A stretch of DNA of 64,000 bases from Mesocricetibacter intestinalis (GCF_004363295.1 NZ_SNYQ01000003.1:1-64000), one strand, 5' to 3'; counted from the stretch's first letter, positions 11,210 to 20,650 are shown. The notes: generated from the sequence alone by a model not told the origin. Program-made: numbers and translations.

Positions 11210-12466
11210 TTATTCCCTTGTAGGGTTTTGTTCCCGTGCCGTCGCAATAGCATCGGCGCAGGCATAGGCGGAACTCCATGCCCACTGGAAATTATAACCG
11301 CCGAGCCAACCGGCAACATCCACCACTTCGCCGATAAAATGCAGCCCCGCCACCTTACGGCTTTCCATTGTTTTCGAAGATAGCTCGCGGGTATCCACCC
11401 CGCCCTGAGTAACTTCAGCGCTGCGGTACCCTTCCGTACCGTTCGGTTTAAAGCACCAATGATGAATAAACTCCTCCAGTCGATGTAACTGAAAATTACT
11501 CAGCTCGGCTAAGCTTATGTCCTCAATCCATTGCCGTTCCAACCATAACTCCGTCAGTTTTTTCGGAAACAGTCGGCTGAGTGCGTTTTTCAGATGTAAT
11601 TTCGGCGCTTCCCGACGCAAGTGCTGAAGATATTCACTGATATTCTGCTGCGGCAGTAAATCGATAGCCAAACTTTCATTCGGCTGCCAATAATTGGAAA
11701 TCTGCAGAATTGCCGGCCCGGACAAGCCGCGATGGGTAAATAATAAGGCATTAGTAAAACTTTGTCCGCAGCTCGCCGTTACCTGCACTGGTAATGAGAT
11801 GCCGGATAACAGACTTAATCCCTTATCCGCCTCACAATAAGTAAAGGGTACCAATGCGGCGCGCGGTGCAATCACCTCCATGCCGAATTGCTGTGCAATC
11901 TGATAACCGAAAGCGGTCGCCCCAAGCCCCGGCATAGATAAACCGCCCGTTGCAATAACTAAATCACGGCAGTAACGTACGCTGCCATTCAACTCAAGCT
12001 TAAAGCGATTACCGTCAGCTTCGTGCATGGATTCAACGGCGCTAATATGCTGACGTAAAGCTATCTCTACTCCGTATTTTTTACATTCCGCCAGCAGCAT
12101 ATCCACAATATCCTGCGCACCGCGCTGACAGAACAGCTGCCCCGCCTCTTTTTCATAATAAGGAATGCCGTATTCCGCTACCAGGGCAATAAAATCCCAT
12201 TGATTGAACCTCGCCAATGCGGACTTCACAAAATGCGGATTACGGGAAAGATAATGCTGCGGCCCGACCTCTAAATTGGTGAAATTACAGAAGCCGCCGC
12301 CCGACATTAGAATTTTTCGCCCCGCTTTCTTACCGTTATCTAGCAGGCTAACCCTAATCCCCCGCTTGGCAAGCTGTGCGGCGCAAAATAAGCCGGCAGC
12401 ACCGGCACCGATAATAATGACATCTGAAAAATTAGCTTCCGACATAGTGGTTATTTTGGTTTCCAT
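11210..12466 (-). CDS. HI0933-family FAD-dependent oxidoreductase (YhiN-like)
   Basis: The protein is a predicted flavoprotein of the HI0933/YhiN family, whose substrate is not established. The dinucleotide-binding motif GAGAAGLFCA follows a short N-terminal extension, and a second glycine-rich motif, KILMSGGGFCNFTN, typical of this family, lies near residue 50. The C-terminal FAD-closing region has GEVVDVAGWLGGYNFQWAW. Length is 418; starting at the in-frame ATG at 12445 would remove seven residues and gives MSEANFSDVIIIG, which may be the real start. It overlaps the stop codon of the upstream nrfG by one base, so it is probably co-transcribed with the haem-attachment genes; H. influenzae HI0933 has the same neighbour. 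Confidence 0.85.
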   Translation of the reverse strand: METKITTMSEANFSDVIIIGAGAAGLFCAAQLAKRGIRVSLLDNGKKAGRKILMSGGGFCNFTNLEVGPQHYLSRNPHFVKSALARFNQWDFIALVAEYGIPYYEKEAGQLFCQRGAQDIVDMLLAECKKYGVEIALRQHISAVESMHEADGNRFKLELNGSVRYCRDLVIATGGLSMPGLGATAFGYQIAQQFGMEVIAPRAALVPFTYCEADKGLSLLSGISLPVQVTASCGQSFTNALLFTHRGLSGPAILQISNYWQPNESLAIDLLPQQNISEYLQHLRREAPKLHLKNALSRLFPKKLTELWLERQWIEDISLAELSNFQLHRLEEFIHHWCFKPNGTEGYRSAEVTQGGVDTRELSSKTMESRKVAGLHFIGEVVDVAGWLGGYNFQWAWSSAYACADAIATAREQNPTRE

Positions 12467-13302
12467 TATTTTGAATCCCGAGCCTGTTGCAGCATCTCCG
12501 CCATTTGCATGGCACGGATAATATCGCGGCGGTTAATTTCGCTGCGTTGAGAATCCAGCAACTGTTGCCAGAGCTTCAGGGCGGCGGCGTAATCCGTCCG
12601 TAGAAAAGCGTCGGAAGCCAGCAAGGATAAACTGGAACTTTCCGCTTGATCCTGAGCTAATGCTTCCTCGGTCAAACGACGCACTTCCGGGGTAATTTTC
12701 TGCCCGGCACGATAATAAAGCGCCGTTGCCGCCAGTCCCAGTATCGCAGGACGGGCGCCGAGTAATTTTTCCGCATTAGCATAGGCGGTCAGCGCATTCT
12801 CGAATTCATTATTCAACATATAGGCTCTGCCCAGTTCTATCCAGTCTTCGCCCTTATTCGGATCGGCGCGCAGCCTATTCTGAACCGAGAGAATATAATC
12901 GTCGTTGCGTTCCGTAACCGCCGCATCATGCAATTTCTGCTGCTGCGCCTGAAAGGAGCGCATTCCCTCTTGAACCTGTTCGAAACGGGGTAATAAAAAA
13001 TAACCTGATACGACGCTGATACATAATCCCAGCCATAACCAGAACGAAAATTTAAGCGGAAAAACTACCGCACTTGGCAGCGCCAACGCTGTTTTAGCCG
13101 TTGCCTGTTCGTCATCAAGCAGGCGTTGTGCCGCTTCGGCGGCAAATTCCGGCTCCCGATAGGATTGCAGTTGGCGCTGATATAAAGCGATATTTTGCTG
13201 CTGCCGGTAATTTTTATGCCAACTCGGAGAGCCGTGCAGAGGTATACAGATCAATGCGGCAATCAGCAGCAAAACGGCGAGTAATATCCAAAATAGCACC
13301 AT
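12466..13302 (-). CDS. nrfG: Cytochrome c biogenesis TPR protein NrfG/CcmI-like
   Basis: NrfG/CcmI proteins hold apocytochromes during haem attachment. At 278 residues it is longer than E. coli NrfG (about 200). It has two hydrophobic segments (about residues 3-22 and 77-98) flanking a cytoplasmic stretch, as in CcmI, then a periplasmic TPR region (about 130-270) with repeats such as WIELGRAYMLNNEFENALTA. It therefore looks like an NrfG with a CcmI-type membrane anchor. The start codon overlaps the nrfF stop codon (TAATG). Confidence 0.85.
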   Translation of the reverse strand: MVLFWILLAVLLLIAALICIPLHGSPSWHKNYRQQQNIALYQRQLQSYREPEFAAEAAQRLLDDEQATAKTALALPSAVVFPLKFSFWLWLGLCISVVSGYFLLPRFEQVQEGMRSFQAQQQKLHDAAVTERNDDYILSVQNRLRADPNKGEDWIELGRAYMLNNEFENALTAYANAEKLLGARPAILGLAATALYYRAGQKITPEVRRLTEEALAQDQAESSSLSLLASDAFLRTDYAAALKLWQQLLDSQRSEINRRDIIRAMQMAEMLQQARDSK

Positions 13303-13766
13303 TATTCCTCCTCCCTTTTCTTCAGTAAGGCTTGTAGCGCTTTCTGCTGCTCGTCGTCCAGTCTGCCGGCAGAGGGGCTTTTTGCCCGTTGTTTAATATG
13401 CCGTAGCATCAATAATAATGCGATACCGAACAATAATAGCGGCCCAGCCCAGAGTATGGCGGTAGTAAGACGAAAAGGCGGGCGATAGGAAACAAAATCG
13501 CCGAAACGGGCAACCATAGCCTGTACAATCTGCTCGTCCGTTTTTCCTTCGTCTACCATGCGGTAGACCTCTAAACGCAACTCGTACGCAACGGGAGAAT
13601 TAGACTCCACCAAGTTCTGATTCTGGCACTGCGGACAACGCAATGACTTGGCTAATGCCGTAGCACGGATACGATCTTCTGTCTGACGGAAAGGGTAAGT
13701 ATCCACGATTTCCGCCTGCAAACAAAAGCTACAAAGGAGCAAGAAAACAGAAATAATTACTTTCAT
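13302..13766 (-). CDS. nrfF: Haem-attachment thiol oxidoreductase NrfF/CcmH
   Basis: CcmH/NrfF reduces the haem-binding cysteines of apocytochrome c. The family motif LRCPQCQNQN carries the redox CxxC near residue 40. A signal peptide leads (KVIISVFLLLCSFCLQAE), and a C-terminal membrane helix (about 103-122) anchors the domain. The frame opens with GTG-ATG-ATG; the third Met (13766) is preferred because GGAAG lies five bases upstream of it. The first two codons overlap the stop of the dsbE-like gene. This and the neighbouring genes form the haem-lyase partner set of NrfE. Confidence 0.88.
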   Translation of the reverse strand: MKVIISVFLLLCSFCLQAEIVDTYPFRQTEDRIRATALAKSLRCPQCQNQNLVESNSPVAYELRLEVYRMVDEGKTDEQIVQAMVARFGDFVSYRPPFRLTTAILWAGPLLLFGIALLLMLRHIKQRAKSPSAGRLDDEQQKALQALLKKREEE

Positions 13767-13768
13767 CA

Positions 13769-14284
13769 TCACTTCCGCAATTTATCCAATTCCGGTTTTA
13801 GCACATCCCGCCAAATTCTTTCATCCATAGCGCCAGAGTAACGGTAACGGATTACCCCTTGTCCATCGATAACATAGGTTTCCGGTGCGCCTTCAATCCC
13901 CAGCGCAGGTGCCAGGCTGCCTTTGCTGTCATCAATCACCAGAGAAAAAGGGTTGCCGCTCTTATTCAGCATTTCCAATGCGCCCTTGCGACTGTCGCGA
14001 TAAGCCACGCCGACAATATTTACCCCCTGGGCGGCAATTTCCATCAGCAGCGGATGCTCAAAACGGCAGTAATAACACCAGCTGCCCCATACATTCAGCA
14101 AATAAGGTTGCGAGGGTAAGTCTTTGCGGCTAATGACCCGCTCCGGCTCAAACAAATCCTGTAAATAAAAATCCGGTAGGCTTTTTTGCCCTGAGGGAGC
14201 GGATGCGCGCAATAAGTCGAACAATAATATACCTATGCCTACCGCCAGTATTAATGGCGTAAAAAAAAGCAGTTTTTTCTTCAT
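13769..14284 (-). CDS. dsbE: Thiol:disulfide interchange protein DsbE/CcmG
   Basis: This membrane-anchored periplasmic thioredoxin keeps the cytochrome c maturation cysteines reduced. One N-terminal helix (about residues 3-22) is followed by a thioredoxin fold with the active site WCYYC near residues 71-75, which departs from the common WCPTC, and the later GAPETYVID segment containing the cis-proline region. The frame opens with TTG at 14290, but the ATG at 14284 has an AGGTAA ribosome site at better distance and is taken as the start (171 residues). It lies between nrfE and nrfF in one operon. Confidence 0.88.
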   Translation of the reverse strand: MKKKLLFFTPLILAVGIGILLFDLLRASAPSGQKSLPDFYLQDLFEPERVISRKDLPSQPYLLNVWGSWCYYCRFEHPLLMEIAAQGVNIVGVAYRDSRKGALEMLNKSGNPFSLVIDDSKGSLAPALGIEGAPETYVIDGQGVIRYRYSGAMDERIWRDVLKPELDKLRK

Positions 14285-14332
14285 GTTCAATTACCTGTGA
14301 AAATCTTGGTTAGCGCCCTGCCTATCATAGCA

Positions 14333-16237
14333 TTAACGGGGCTTCTCAGCGCTCAGTTTAAAAGCAGCCAAAAAGGCGCCCGCCGCCATCATTAGCGCCC
14401 CTATCCATAACCAACGAATAAAGGGTTTATAATGCAGACGGAAAGTAAATTCATCGCTGCTCGGTTTATCTCCCATGACGATATAAATATCGCCCAGAAG
14501 TCCCCAGGCAATGCCGACCTCGGACATATTCATAGCTCTCACCTCATAATGGCGGCGTTCGGGATAAAGTGAGGTCAAAATTTGCTGATTTTTTAGAATT
14601 TCAAAATGAGCTTTTTCCGAGGTGTAGTTAGGTCCGATTTCATTACGGAATCCCAGATAGCGGAATTCGTAACCGCTTAAACTAACGCTTTGATTCGGCG
14701 CCAGACGTACGCCGATTTCAGAGCCGAAATAACCGGACATCACCGCACCGATAACCGTAACCGCCAGCCCGCAATGGGCCATCAACATAGCCAAACCACT
14801 CATGCCGCCGCTACGGCGAAAGCGGTACAGGCTGCCGAGCAATACCCAGATAGCCAAGCTTAACAATATAAACGCAAGCAGGTTAAATTCCAGCCCTTCC
14901 GTATCCTTTAAGGTCAGCCGGATCAATAGGTAAGCGAGCAATGCCGAAGGTAACAATAGCAACAGCGGTTTACCCAGCGTTGAGAGGCGATTTTTTTTCC
15001 ATTTTATCAGGGCAAAAAGCGCCATCGCCACCAGCATAATAAGAATTAACGGTCGAAAAATCAGGTTAAAATAAGGCGCGCCGACGGAAATCTCTCCCAA
15101 TCCCGCTGCGGCAAACAGCATCGGATAAAAAGTCCCTAATAATACGCTGGCGGTGGCCACGGCAATAAGAATATTCATTAATAAAGCGGCGCTTTCCCGG
15201 GAAAACAGGGAGAAGCGAACGGTTGTTTGCCACAATCGCCCCTTAAAGGCAAACAAACTGAAGGCGGACAGACTCAGTAATAAAAATAGCGCCAACAACG
15301 CAGTACCGCGTTGAGTATCTATCGCAAAAGCATGTACGGAAGTTAAGATTCCGGAACGCACGATAAAGGTACCGAGTAAACTGAAAATAAAGCTAAGCAG
15401 GGAAAACAACAGGCTCCAGTAAGCAAAAATACCCCGTTGTTCGCTCACCGCCAGGCTGTGCAATAAGCCTAAACCTAGCAGCCAAGGCATCAGCGAGGCG
15501 TTTTCCACCGGATCCCAAAACCACCAGCCGCCCCAACCCAGCTCATAATATGCCCACCATGAGCCGAGCATAATTCCTATGGTCAGAAAAGCCCATGACA
15601 ATAGTACCCAGGGCCTCATCCAGCGTGCCAGCGCAGCATCCAGACGCCCGTCCATAAATGCGCTGACCGTTAAGGCAAAATTCAGGGCGAAGCCCACATA
15701 GCCTAGATACAGCAAGGGCGGATGAATGATCAGTCCGATATCCTGCAGCATCGGATTTAAGTCGCGACCTTCCGGCGGTAGCGGAAATTGGCGCAGAAAG
15801 GGGTTGGAATATAGGATCACAAACAGAGCGAAGGCGAAAAAAATCATACCCAGCACCGCTTGGGTCCGTGCTGCAATCAAGGGATCGATACGGCGGCTGA
15901 AAAAGGCGAAAAAAGCACTCCATAAGGCCAGAGCAAACAGCCAGAACAGCATGGAACCTTCATGTCCGCCCCAGGTTGCGGCCAATTTAAAAAATAAAGG
16001 CAAATGGGAATTAGAATGGGCGGCCACATATTGCAGAGAGAAATCGTCCGCGGCAAAACTATATGCCAGCAGGGCCAGAGAAATAAAGGTAAAAACGGCG
16101 ATCAGATAACTGAAATTCCATGCCAATCCGATTAAGGCCGGCCGCCGTCCTAGGATTCCGACGGAAGGGACCAGCGCCAGCAGAAACGAACAGGCGCAGG
16201 CAAATAATAACGCAATAAAACCAAGTTCCGGAAACAT
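14333..16237 (-). CDS. nrfE: Cytochrome c-type haem lyase NrfE (CcmF family)
   Basis: NrfE is the integral membrane haem ligase that, with NrfF and NrfG, attaches haem to the unusual CxxCK site of NrfA. The 634-residue protein has more than a dozen hydrophobic helices. The periplasmic tryptophan-rich haem motif is present as WGGWWFWDPVENAS near residues 235-250. It could alternatively serve as a general CcmF; the neighbouring nrfABCD supports the Nrf role. It begins 204 bases after nrfD, and a terminator and a promoter of its own occupy that gap. Confidence 0.88.
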   Translation of the reverse strand: MFPELGFIALLFACACSFLLALVPSVGILGRRPALIGLAWNFSYLIAVFTFISLALLAYSFAADDFSLQYVAAHSNSHLPLFFKLAATWGGHEGSMLFWLFALALWSAFFAFFSRRIDPLIAARTQAVLGMIFFAFALFVILYSNPFLRQFPLPPEGRDLNPMLQDIGLIIHPPLLYLGYVGFALNFALTVSAFMDGRLDAALARWMRPWVLLSWAFLTIGIMLGSWWAYYELGWGGWWFWDPVENASLMPWLLGLGLLHSLAVSEQRGIFAYWSLLFSLLSFIFSLLGTFIVRSGILTSVHAFAIDTQRGTALLALFLLLSLSAFSLFAFKGRLWQTTVRFSLFSRESAALLMNILIAVATASVLLGTFYPMLFAAAGLGEISVGAPYFNLIFRPLILIMLVAMALFALIKWKKNRLSTLGKPLLLLLPSALLAYLLIRLTLKDTEGLEFNLLAFILLSLAIWVLLGSLYRFRRSGGMSGLAMLMAHCGLAVTVIGAVMSGYFGSEIGVRLAPNQSVSLSGYEFRYLGFRNEIGPNYTSEKAHFEILKNQQILTSLYPERRHYEVRAMNMSEVGIAWGLLGDIYIVMGDKPSSDEFTFRLHYKPFIRWLWIGALMMAAGAFLAAFKLSAEKPR

Positions 16238-16334
16238 AAATTACCAGTAAAAATAACCGCACTTAAATTTGCAGTACGAAAAAAGAATGCCCGCTTTACC
16301 TCTTTTGCCGCTAATCCTCTTCGGATAAAAGGGA

Positions 16335-16340
16335 ATTATA
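16335..16340 (-). promoter_or_regulatory. Candidate promoter -10 for nrfE-dsbE-nrfFG
   Basis: The minus strand has a perfect TATAAT here, about 98 bases upstream of the nrfE ATG. The -35 region is poor. With the terminator at 16390-16420 lying upstream, this suggests that the haem-lyase genes form a separate transcription unit from nrfABCD. Confidence 0.45.
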
Positions 16341-16389
16341 GCGGCTTTGCCGAATAAACAGACGAACAGGGGCGATAAGAACCTTTAAA

Positions 16390-16420
16390 CGAATAAAAGG
16401 CGTAATCCGATACGCCTTTA
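16390..16420 (-). terminator. Terminator behind nrfD
   Basis: AAAGGCGTA at 16396-16404 pairs with TACGCCTTT at 16411-16419 around a six-base loop. On the minus strand it is followed by TTTTATT. It lies about 20 bases after the nrfD stop codon. Confidence 0.65.
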
Positions 16421-16440
16421 TTGTATAGAATCCCTCGGGC

Positions 16441-17400
16441 TTAAGCGACGGTTAATTGCCCCGCATACAAAATAAAATAGCGCAGGCATAAAACGCCGAT
16501 TAAATCGAATACGGAAACCCAGATAATAAAAGTACGGTTATATTTCAGGCTGTCTTTCGCCATCATATTGGCAAACAGCGGGATCAAAATCCCGATTAAC
16601 ATTACGCCAATCCAGAAAACAACGCCCCAGAATCCGCTTAACGCATTTTGTAGGGCCAGGGTTTTCTGTCCGCCGCCAAAATAAAGTCCCACAAAGAAGC
16701 AAACGATCAACCCCAGTTCGGTAACCATAATCGGCACTTCAAATTTATGGATATAATGGACTTCCTCACTATCGCCGCGCAGTTTACCCGCCAATAAAAT
16801 AATCAGGAAGGTGGCGGCAATTCCGGAAGAAGTACCGGAAGCCAAAAACAGCGCCGGCAATACCGGGTTATTCAGCATCGGATAACTAATCAATGCCGAG
16901 AGTAAAAAACCGGTATATGCCCCCAGTACTGCAGCGAAAATAAACAACAATACTTCCACCGGGGTAATAATACGTTCGGCAAAGCGAATCCCTTGCATAA
17001 TAAAACGCAGAGGCGGTGCAAATTTTTCAATTAAAGCTTCCAGTTGTTTTTTGAACAAAACGGCAATCCAGATAAATATCAAGGCCATATAAACCTGGAA
17101 GAGTATCACCCCCATGGACATTACGGAATTTAACTGATAATTGAACATTAATTTCCAGAATGTCCAGGGTCTGGCCAGATGGAAAATAAGCAATAACAGA
17201 CCGATAATTACCGTACTCGGCCCGAGGATCGCCGCACTGCGCACTATCCAGTTAGCACTGGGTTCCGCCAACTTGTGGGTACGTTTATAAGCAATCCCCA
17301 ACTGTACCGCCCCCGAGGAAATACCGAGCAGGAACAAATAGATGGCGATACTGGAATCCCACACCAGATTCGGCGTATGGAACGGAATATAGTCATTCAT
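16441..17400 (-). CDS. nrfD: Nitrite reductase membrane subunit NrfD
   Basis: NrfD is the quinol-oxidising membrane subunit that passes electrons through NrfC and NrfB to NrfA. The 319 residues contain about eight hydrophobic helices, starting with the NrfD/PsrC-type opening (YIPFHTPNLVWDSSIAIYLF). Length matches E. coli NrfD (318). The ATG abuts the nrfC stop codon with one base shared, so the two are translationally coupled. Confidence 0.93.
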   Translation of the reverse strand: MNDYIPFHTPNLVWDSSIAIYLFLLGISSGAVQLGIAYKRTHKLAEPSANWIVRSAAILGPSTVIIGLLLLIFHLARPWTFWKLMFNYQLNSVMSMGVILFQVYMALIFIWIAVLFKKQLEALIEKFAPPLRFIMQGIRFAERIITPVEVLLFIFAAVLGAYTGFLLSALISYPMLNNPVLPALFLASGTSSGIAATFLIILLAGKLRGDSEEVHYIHKFEVPIMVTELGLIVCFFVGLYFGGGQKTLALQNALSGFWGVVFWIGVMLIGILIPLFANMMAKDSLKYNRTFIIWVSVFDLIGVLCLRYFILYAGQLTVA

Positions 17401-18080
17401 TATCGATGCTCTCCCTTGCCGAACGGAATATGATATAAATTCGGTTGTGTGCCCAGTTCGAGCTTGGTGCGGTAAACCGGATTTTGCCGTACTTTACGCG
17501 ATACTTCGCTGTTAGGATCATTCATATCACCAAAGGTTAAGGCCTTGGTCGGACAAGACTCAACACAGGCCGGTTGTTTCCCCTGAGCCAGATTGGTATC
17601 ACGACAGAAATTACATTTGTCGGCAGTTTTATGTAGCGGATGAATAAAGCGCACCCGATACGGGCAAACCGCGATGCAATACTGACAACCGACGCAAAGA
17701 TCCTTATGCACGTCCACAATGCCCGTATCGGGATCCACAAAAGAGGCGCCGGTAGGGCAAACGGCGACACAAGGCGCATTGGAACAATGCTGACAAGATT
17801 GACGGAAAAATTCATATTCCGTATCCGGAAATTCTCCGTAAGGCCGGCTGCGGATAATTTCCAGTCGGGAAACCCCTTGCGGCACGCTATTAACTTCGCG
17901 GCAGGCGTCCATACAGGCGGTACAGCCGATACAGGCGGTTTCATCATGCACCATGGCATAACGGATGCTTTTTTTCTGTTCCGCAGGAATAGCTTGTGCC
18001 GATAATTTTACTGATGTTCCCGTCGTTAGGATCAAGGCTCCCATTGCGGAAACAAAGTTTCGGCGTGAGCAGGCTGTCAT
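17400..18080 (-). CDS. nrfC: Nitrite reductase iron-sulfur protein NrfC
   Basis: NrfC is the periplasmic ferredoxin that links NrfD to NrfB. The N-terminus carries a Tat-type twin-arginine motif (SRRNF, residues 5-9) before a hydrophobic stretch. Four cysteine clusters follow: CIGCTACMDAC near 52-62, CQHCSNAPCVAVCP near 97-110, CVGCQYCIAVCP near 129-140, and CNFC with a distal CVESCP near 156-175. This is consistent with four 4Fe-4S clusters. The 226-residue length is usual. Its ATG overlaps the nrfB stop (ATGA). Confidence 0.95.
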   Translation of the reverse strand: MTACSRRNFVSAMGALILTTGTSVKLSAQAIPAEQKKSIRYAMVHDETACIGCTACMDACREVNSVPQGVSRLEIIRSRPYGEFPDTEYEFFRQSCQHCSNAPCVAVCPTGASFVDPDTGIVDVHKDLCVGCQYCIAVCPYRVRFIHPLHKTADKCNFCRDTNLAQGKQPACVESCPTKALTFGDMNDPNSEVSRKVRQNPVYRTKLELGTQPNLYHIPFGKGEHR

Positions 18081-18724
18081 TTTTTATCCTTAGCTTCGGT
18101 TAGGGGTTGCATATCCTGCCCGGACTGAGCTTGTTTGCGTTTTTGCTGCTCGCCGTGGCAATCGACACAAAGTTTTACCCGTTGTTTCGGCTGAATCTCC
18201 GCCATGGCATCTTTTTTCGGATGCAGAGTATGGCAGCTGGCACAAGGGAGTTTCATGGCATGAACATCATGCGCCCAGAATTTCTCGCGTAAGTCCTGCG
18301 GTTTATGGCAGGAAAAACACACTTGGTTCTGCTCCTGAACGGAATACATAGGTTTTTCATCGCTGAAAATATTCCCCTGGAAACGCATGACGTCTTTCAC
18401 ACCGCGACGGTGATTTTCACTGATATTGCCATGACAGCTAACGCAATTAATAGGTTTTCCCGTGGCCGGATTATTTTTTCCCAGATGTATGCCGTGGAAA
18501 CGTCCGGCATGGAATTCCCCTTTGGCCTGATCGGCTTCGGTATCAAGACTATGGCATTTAGCACAGTATTGATTAGGATCGCGTTCATTTTCCAGAGCAG
18601 GTTGATATTCTGCCGCGGCGCCGCTTTGCGCTGTCTGGGCAGGAGCCGTTAATGCTTGTGGTGCAAACATCAATAGCCCCGAAAGTGCGGTCAGTTTTAG
18701 CAGTATTTTTACTACGGAATTCAT
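18077..18724 (-). CDS. nrfB: Pentahaem cytochrome c NrfB
   Basis: NrfB is the electron donor to NrfA. After a signal peptide ending near residue 28 there are five CxxCH haem sites: CAKCH, CVSCH, CFSCH, CASCH and CVDCH. The 215-residue length is a little above E. coli NrfB (188), with a charged Lys/Gln-rich tail. The gap to nrfA contains an inverted uptake-signal pair that could act as a stabilising or attenuating hairpin. Overlap with nrfC by four bases couples their translation. Confidence 0.93.
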   Translation of the reverse strand: MNSVVKILLKLTALSGLLMFAPQALTAPAQTAQSGAAAEYQPALENERDPNQYCAKCHSLDTEADQAKGEFHAGRFHGIHLGKNNPATGKPINCVSCHGNISENHRRGVKDVMRFQGNIFSDEKPMYSVQEQNQVCFSCHKPQDLREKFWAHDVHAMKLPCASCHTLHPKKDAMAEIQPKQRVKLCVDCHGEQQKRKQAQSGQDMQPLTEAKDKK

Positions 18725-18754
18725 TTCGGTTACCTCAATTCTTAATTCAAAGAG

Positions 18755-18792
18755 ACCGCACTTTGGCTTATTACATTTCTTAAAAGTGCGGT
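18755..18792 (-). repeat. Inverted pair of uptake signals between nrfA and nrfB
   Basis: ACCGCACTT at 18755-18763 and AAGTGCGGT at 18784-18792 face each other and can form a ten-base-pair stem with a loop of about 18 bases in the nrf transcript. No T-run of terminator length follows on the minus strand, so partial termination or protection of the nrfA message is more likely than full termination. Confidence 0.7.
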
Positions 18793-18802
18793 AACTTTTT
18801 TA

Positions 18803-20329
18803 TTATTTTGCAGGCGGTATATCGTTCAGGATTAAACCTTTTTCCTTCGCTTCCTTATTCCATTGAGGAATCACCGTATTCAGGAACTCCGCTTTTGCCT
18901 TACGTTCTTTCTCAATATCAATGCCCATCACTTTCCAGGCTTGCTCCGCAGTGGAAATATCCGGGTAGGCGATCGGCTGCTGAACGCCTCGTTTAGTCAG
19001 AATTACGGCCAGTTTCTGACGGGCGTCGGCCACTCGATCCAAACCGCTGGCGATAATTTTCAGGGTAATATCCGGCGCATGCATATGGCTGCCGTGTCCT
19101 GCTGCCGAATAATCCCAGCGCCACTGAGCATGACGAATCGCCTGCAGAGCATCCTGCATTTCTTCTTTAGTCGCACCGGCATCCCAAGCCGCTTTCGCTT
19201 CAAAGTGGGCTTTCACCAGTTGATCTTCCAGTTTCAGCATCACGTCTTTAATGTCTTTTTTATGATCAGCAACGACTTTCTGTAAGGTTTCCTTGCTTTG
19301 GTCATGACATTTGGCACAGGTACTTTCAAACTGATCGAAAGGATTGCCGATCTGGTGATCCGTATAGACTTTACCGCTGGCATCCTGAACTTTCGGCATA
19401 TGGCAGTCGATACAGGTTACGCCGTTTTTACCGTGGGTACCTTGCATCCAGATTTCATAGTCGGGGTGCTGCGCTTTTAGCATAGGCGCTTTGGAGATCG
19501 AATGCTCCCAGTCCTTAAATTCCAATTCGTCATAGTATTTTTCGATACTGTCTACATCCACACCTTTATACCAAGGGAATACCACATTATTCGCAACATT
19601 CTTATCAAAGTAATATTCCACATGACAGTTGGCACAAATCGCCGCCCGTTTATCGGTTCTGTCCAGCCCATCGAATTCTTTATCAATAGCTTCCAGAGCA
19701 CGTAATACGTGCGGACGGGCAATGCGCAGGGCCGGTTTACCTGCGGCAAAATCCTGTGAAGCGGTATCATGGCAGTCGGCACAACCGATGGAATTCACTA
19801 CTTCGGCGCCGCCTTTCGCCCATTTTCCGCTAAAATAGCCTTCTTCTCCCCATTCTGCGATCAAACGAGGAACGTCAGTCCCCTTACAACTCCAGCAGGC
19901 CATCGGTTGCGGGCCGGAATTAGCATCCATAGGCGCTCCCGTACGCAGAATATTGCGCACATCGGTTACCGCATAAAAATGGCCGCGCGGCTTATTATAT
20001 TCTTTAGCAAAAGCATAACCGCCCCAGAGAACAATCATGCGTGGATCCGCTTCTACAGCGGGCGCTACTTCGGTGGAATTTTCGGTAGCTTTCCAGCTTT
20101 TATATTGCAGCGGGTACTGCTTAGCAAAGCTTTCGTTAACCGACTGAATTTTTATATCGGAATTAGGCTTCGCCAATTCCTCTTTAGTCGGCGCATAATG
20201 GCGGGCGGCCATTTCCTTGCCGTCGGTTGCAGCTACAGACGAGGTTTCGGCGGCCGTCAGATTCTGTGTCATAGCCAAACCGAATCCAAGCAGTGCCAGC
20301 GAAGAGAATGTACGTTTGAATATGTTCAC
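18803..20329 (-). CDS. nrfA: Cytochrome c nitrite reductase (pentahaem, ammonia-forming)
   Basis: NrfA reduces nitrite to ammonium with six electrons in the periplasm. The catalytic haem site CWSCK, with lysine as ligand, is near residue 145, and four CxxCH sites follow (CADCH, CANCH, CIDCH, CAKCH). A signal peptide ends in LTAAET near residue 28. The frame opens at a GTG at 20338, but a GGAG touches that codon; the GTG at 20329 lies eight bases behind GGAG and is chosen, giving 508 residues. First gene of nrfABCD, with the control region upstream. Confidence 0.95.
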   Translation of the reverse strand: MNIFKRTFSSLALLGFGLAMTQNLTAAETSSVAATDGKEMAARHYAPTKEELAKPNSDIKIQSVNESFAKQYPLQYKSWKATENSTEVAPAVEADPRMIVLWGGYAFAKEYNKPRGHFYAVTDVRNILRTGAPMDANSGPQPMACWSCKGTDVPRLIAEWGEEGYFSGKWAKGGAEVVNSIGCADCHDTASQDFAAGKPALRIARPHVLRALEAIDKEFDGLDRTDKRAAICANCHVEYYFDKNVANNVVFPWYKGVDVDSIEKYYDELEFKDWEHSISKAPMLKAQHPDYEIWMQGTHGKNGVTCIDCHMPKVQDASGKVYTDHQIGNPFDQFESTCAKCHDQSKETLQKVVADHKKDIKDVMLKLEDQLVKAHFEAKAAWDAGATKEEMQDALQAIRHAQWRWDYSAAGHGSHMHAPDITLKIIASGLDRVADARQKLAVILTKRGVQQPIAYPDISTAEQAWKVMGIDIEKERKAKAEFLNTVIPQWNKEAKEKGLILNDIPPAK

Positions 20330-20510
20330 GATAATCACTCCATTACAGGTTCTACCAAAAGTTAATTGTCATTACATCGGGGATGCCGAGCGTTTATCCG
20401 ATGCTAATAAGAATCGTTATTAAAACAACGAGATAAACATAAAAAAAGAAGAGATTCCGGGGCAAGATTAGCAAATACATACAGTTTTTCTACGCCTATC
20501 TGAAGATTTG

Positions 20511-20524
20511 TTGCGTTTGATCAA
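20511..20524 (-). promoter_or_regulatory. Predicted FNR site upstream of nrfA
   Basis: TTGCGTTTGATCAA matches the FNR consensus TTGAT-N4-ATCAA fully in one arm and at three of five positions in the other. It is centred about 188 bases upstream of the chosen nrfA start, within the only intergenic region of the operon. Activation by FNR under anaerobiosis is the established pattern for nrf operons. The matching core promoter was not clear; TATGTA on the minus strand at 20481-20476 is a candidate -10. Confidence 0.6.
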
Positions 20525-20539
20525 GTTTATTTTGCAAAA

Positions 20540-20555
20540 TACCTTTTTAGGGGTA
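20540..20555. promoter_or_regulatory. Predicted NarP/NarL 7-2-7 site (proximal)
   Basis: TACCTTTTTAGGGGTA consists of two inverted heptamers related to TACYYMT separated by two bases; one position departs from consensus. It lies 15 bases beyond the FNR-like site, as NarL/NarP sites do at E. coli nrfA. Confidence 0.6.
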
Positions 20556-20650
20556 TGTGCAACATGGGGGTCTAAGGCGGGAGCCTATAATCCGCCGCTA
20601 TTTCAGTAGGTTAATAAGGAGGACGAGGGGGTATTGAATAGCATAGAAAA

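Noticed and set aside
19769-20365. 198-residue plus-strand frame antisense to nrfA
   Set aside because: Overlaps the well-supported nrfA; composition follows the reverse of nrfA codons. No independent evidence.
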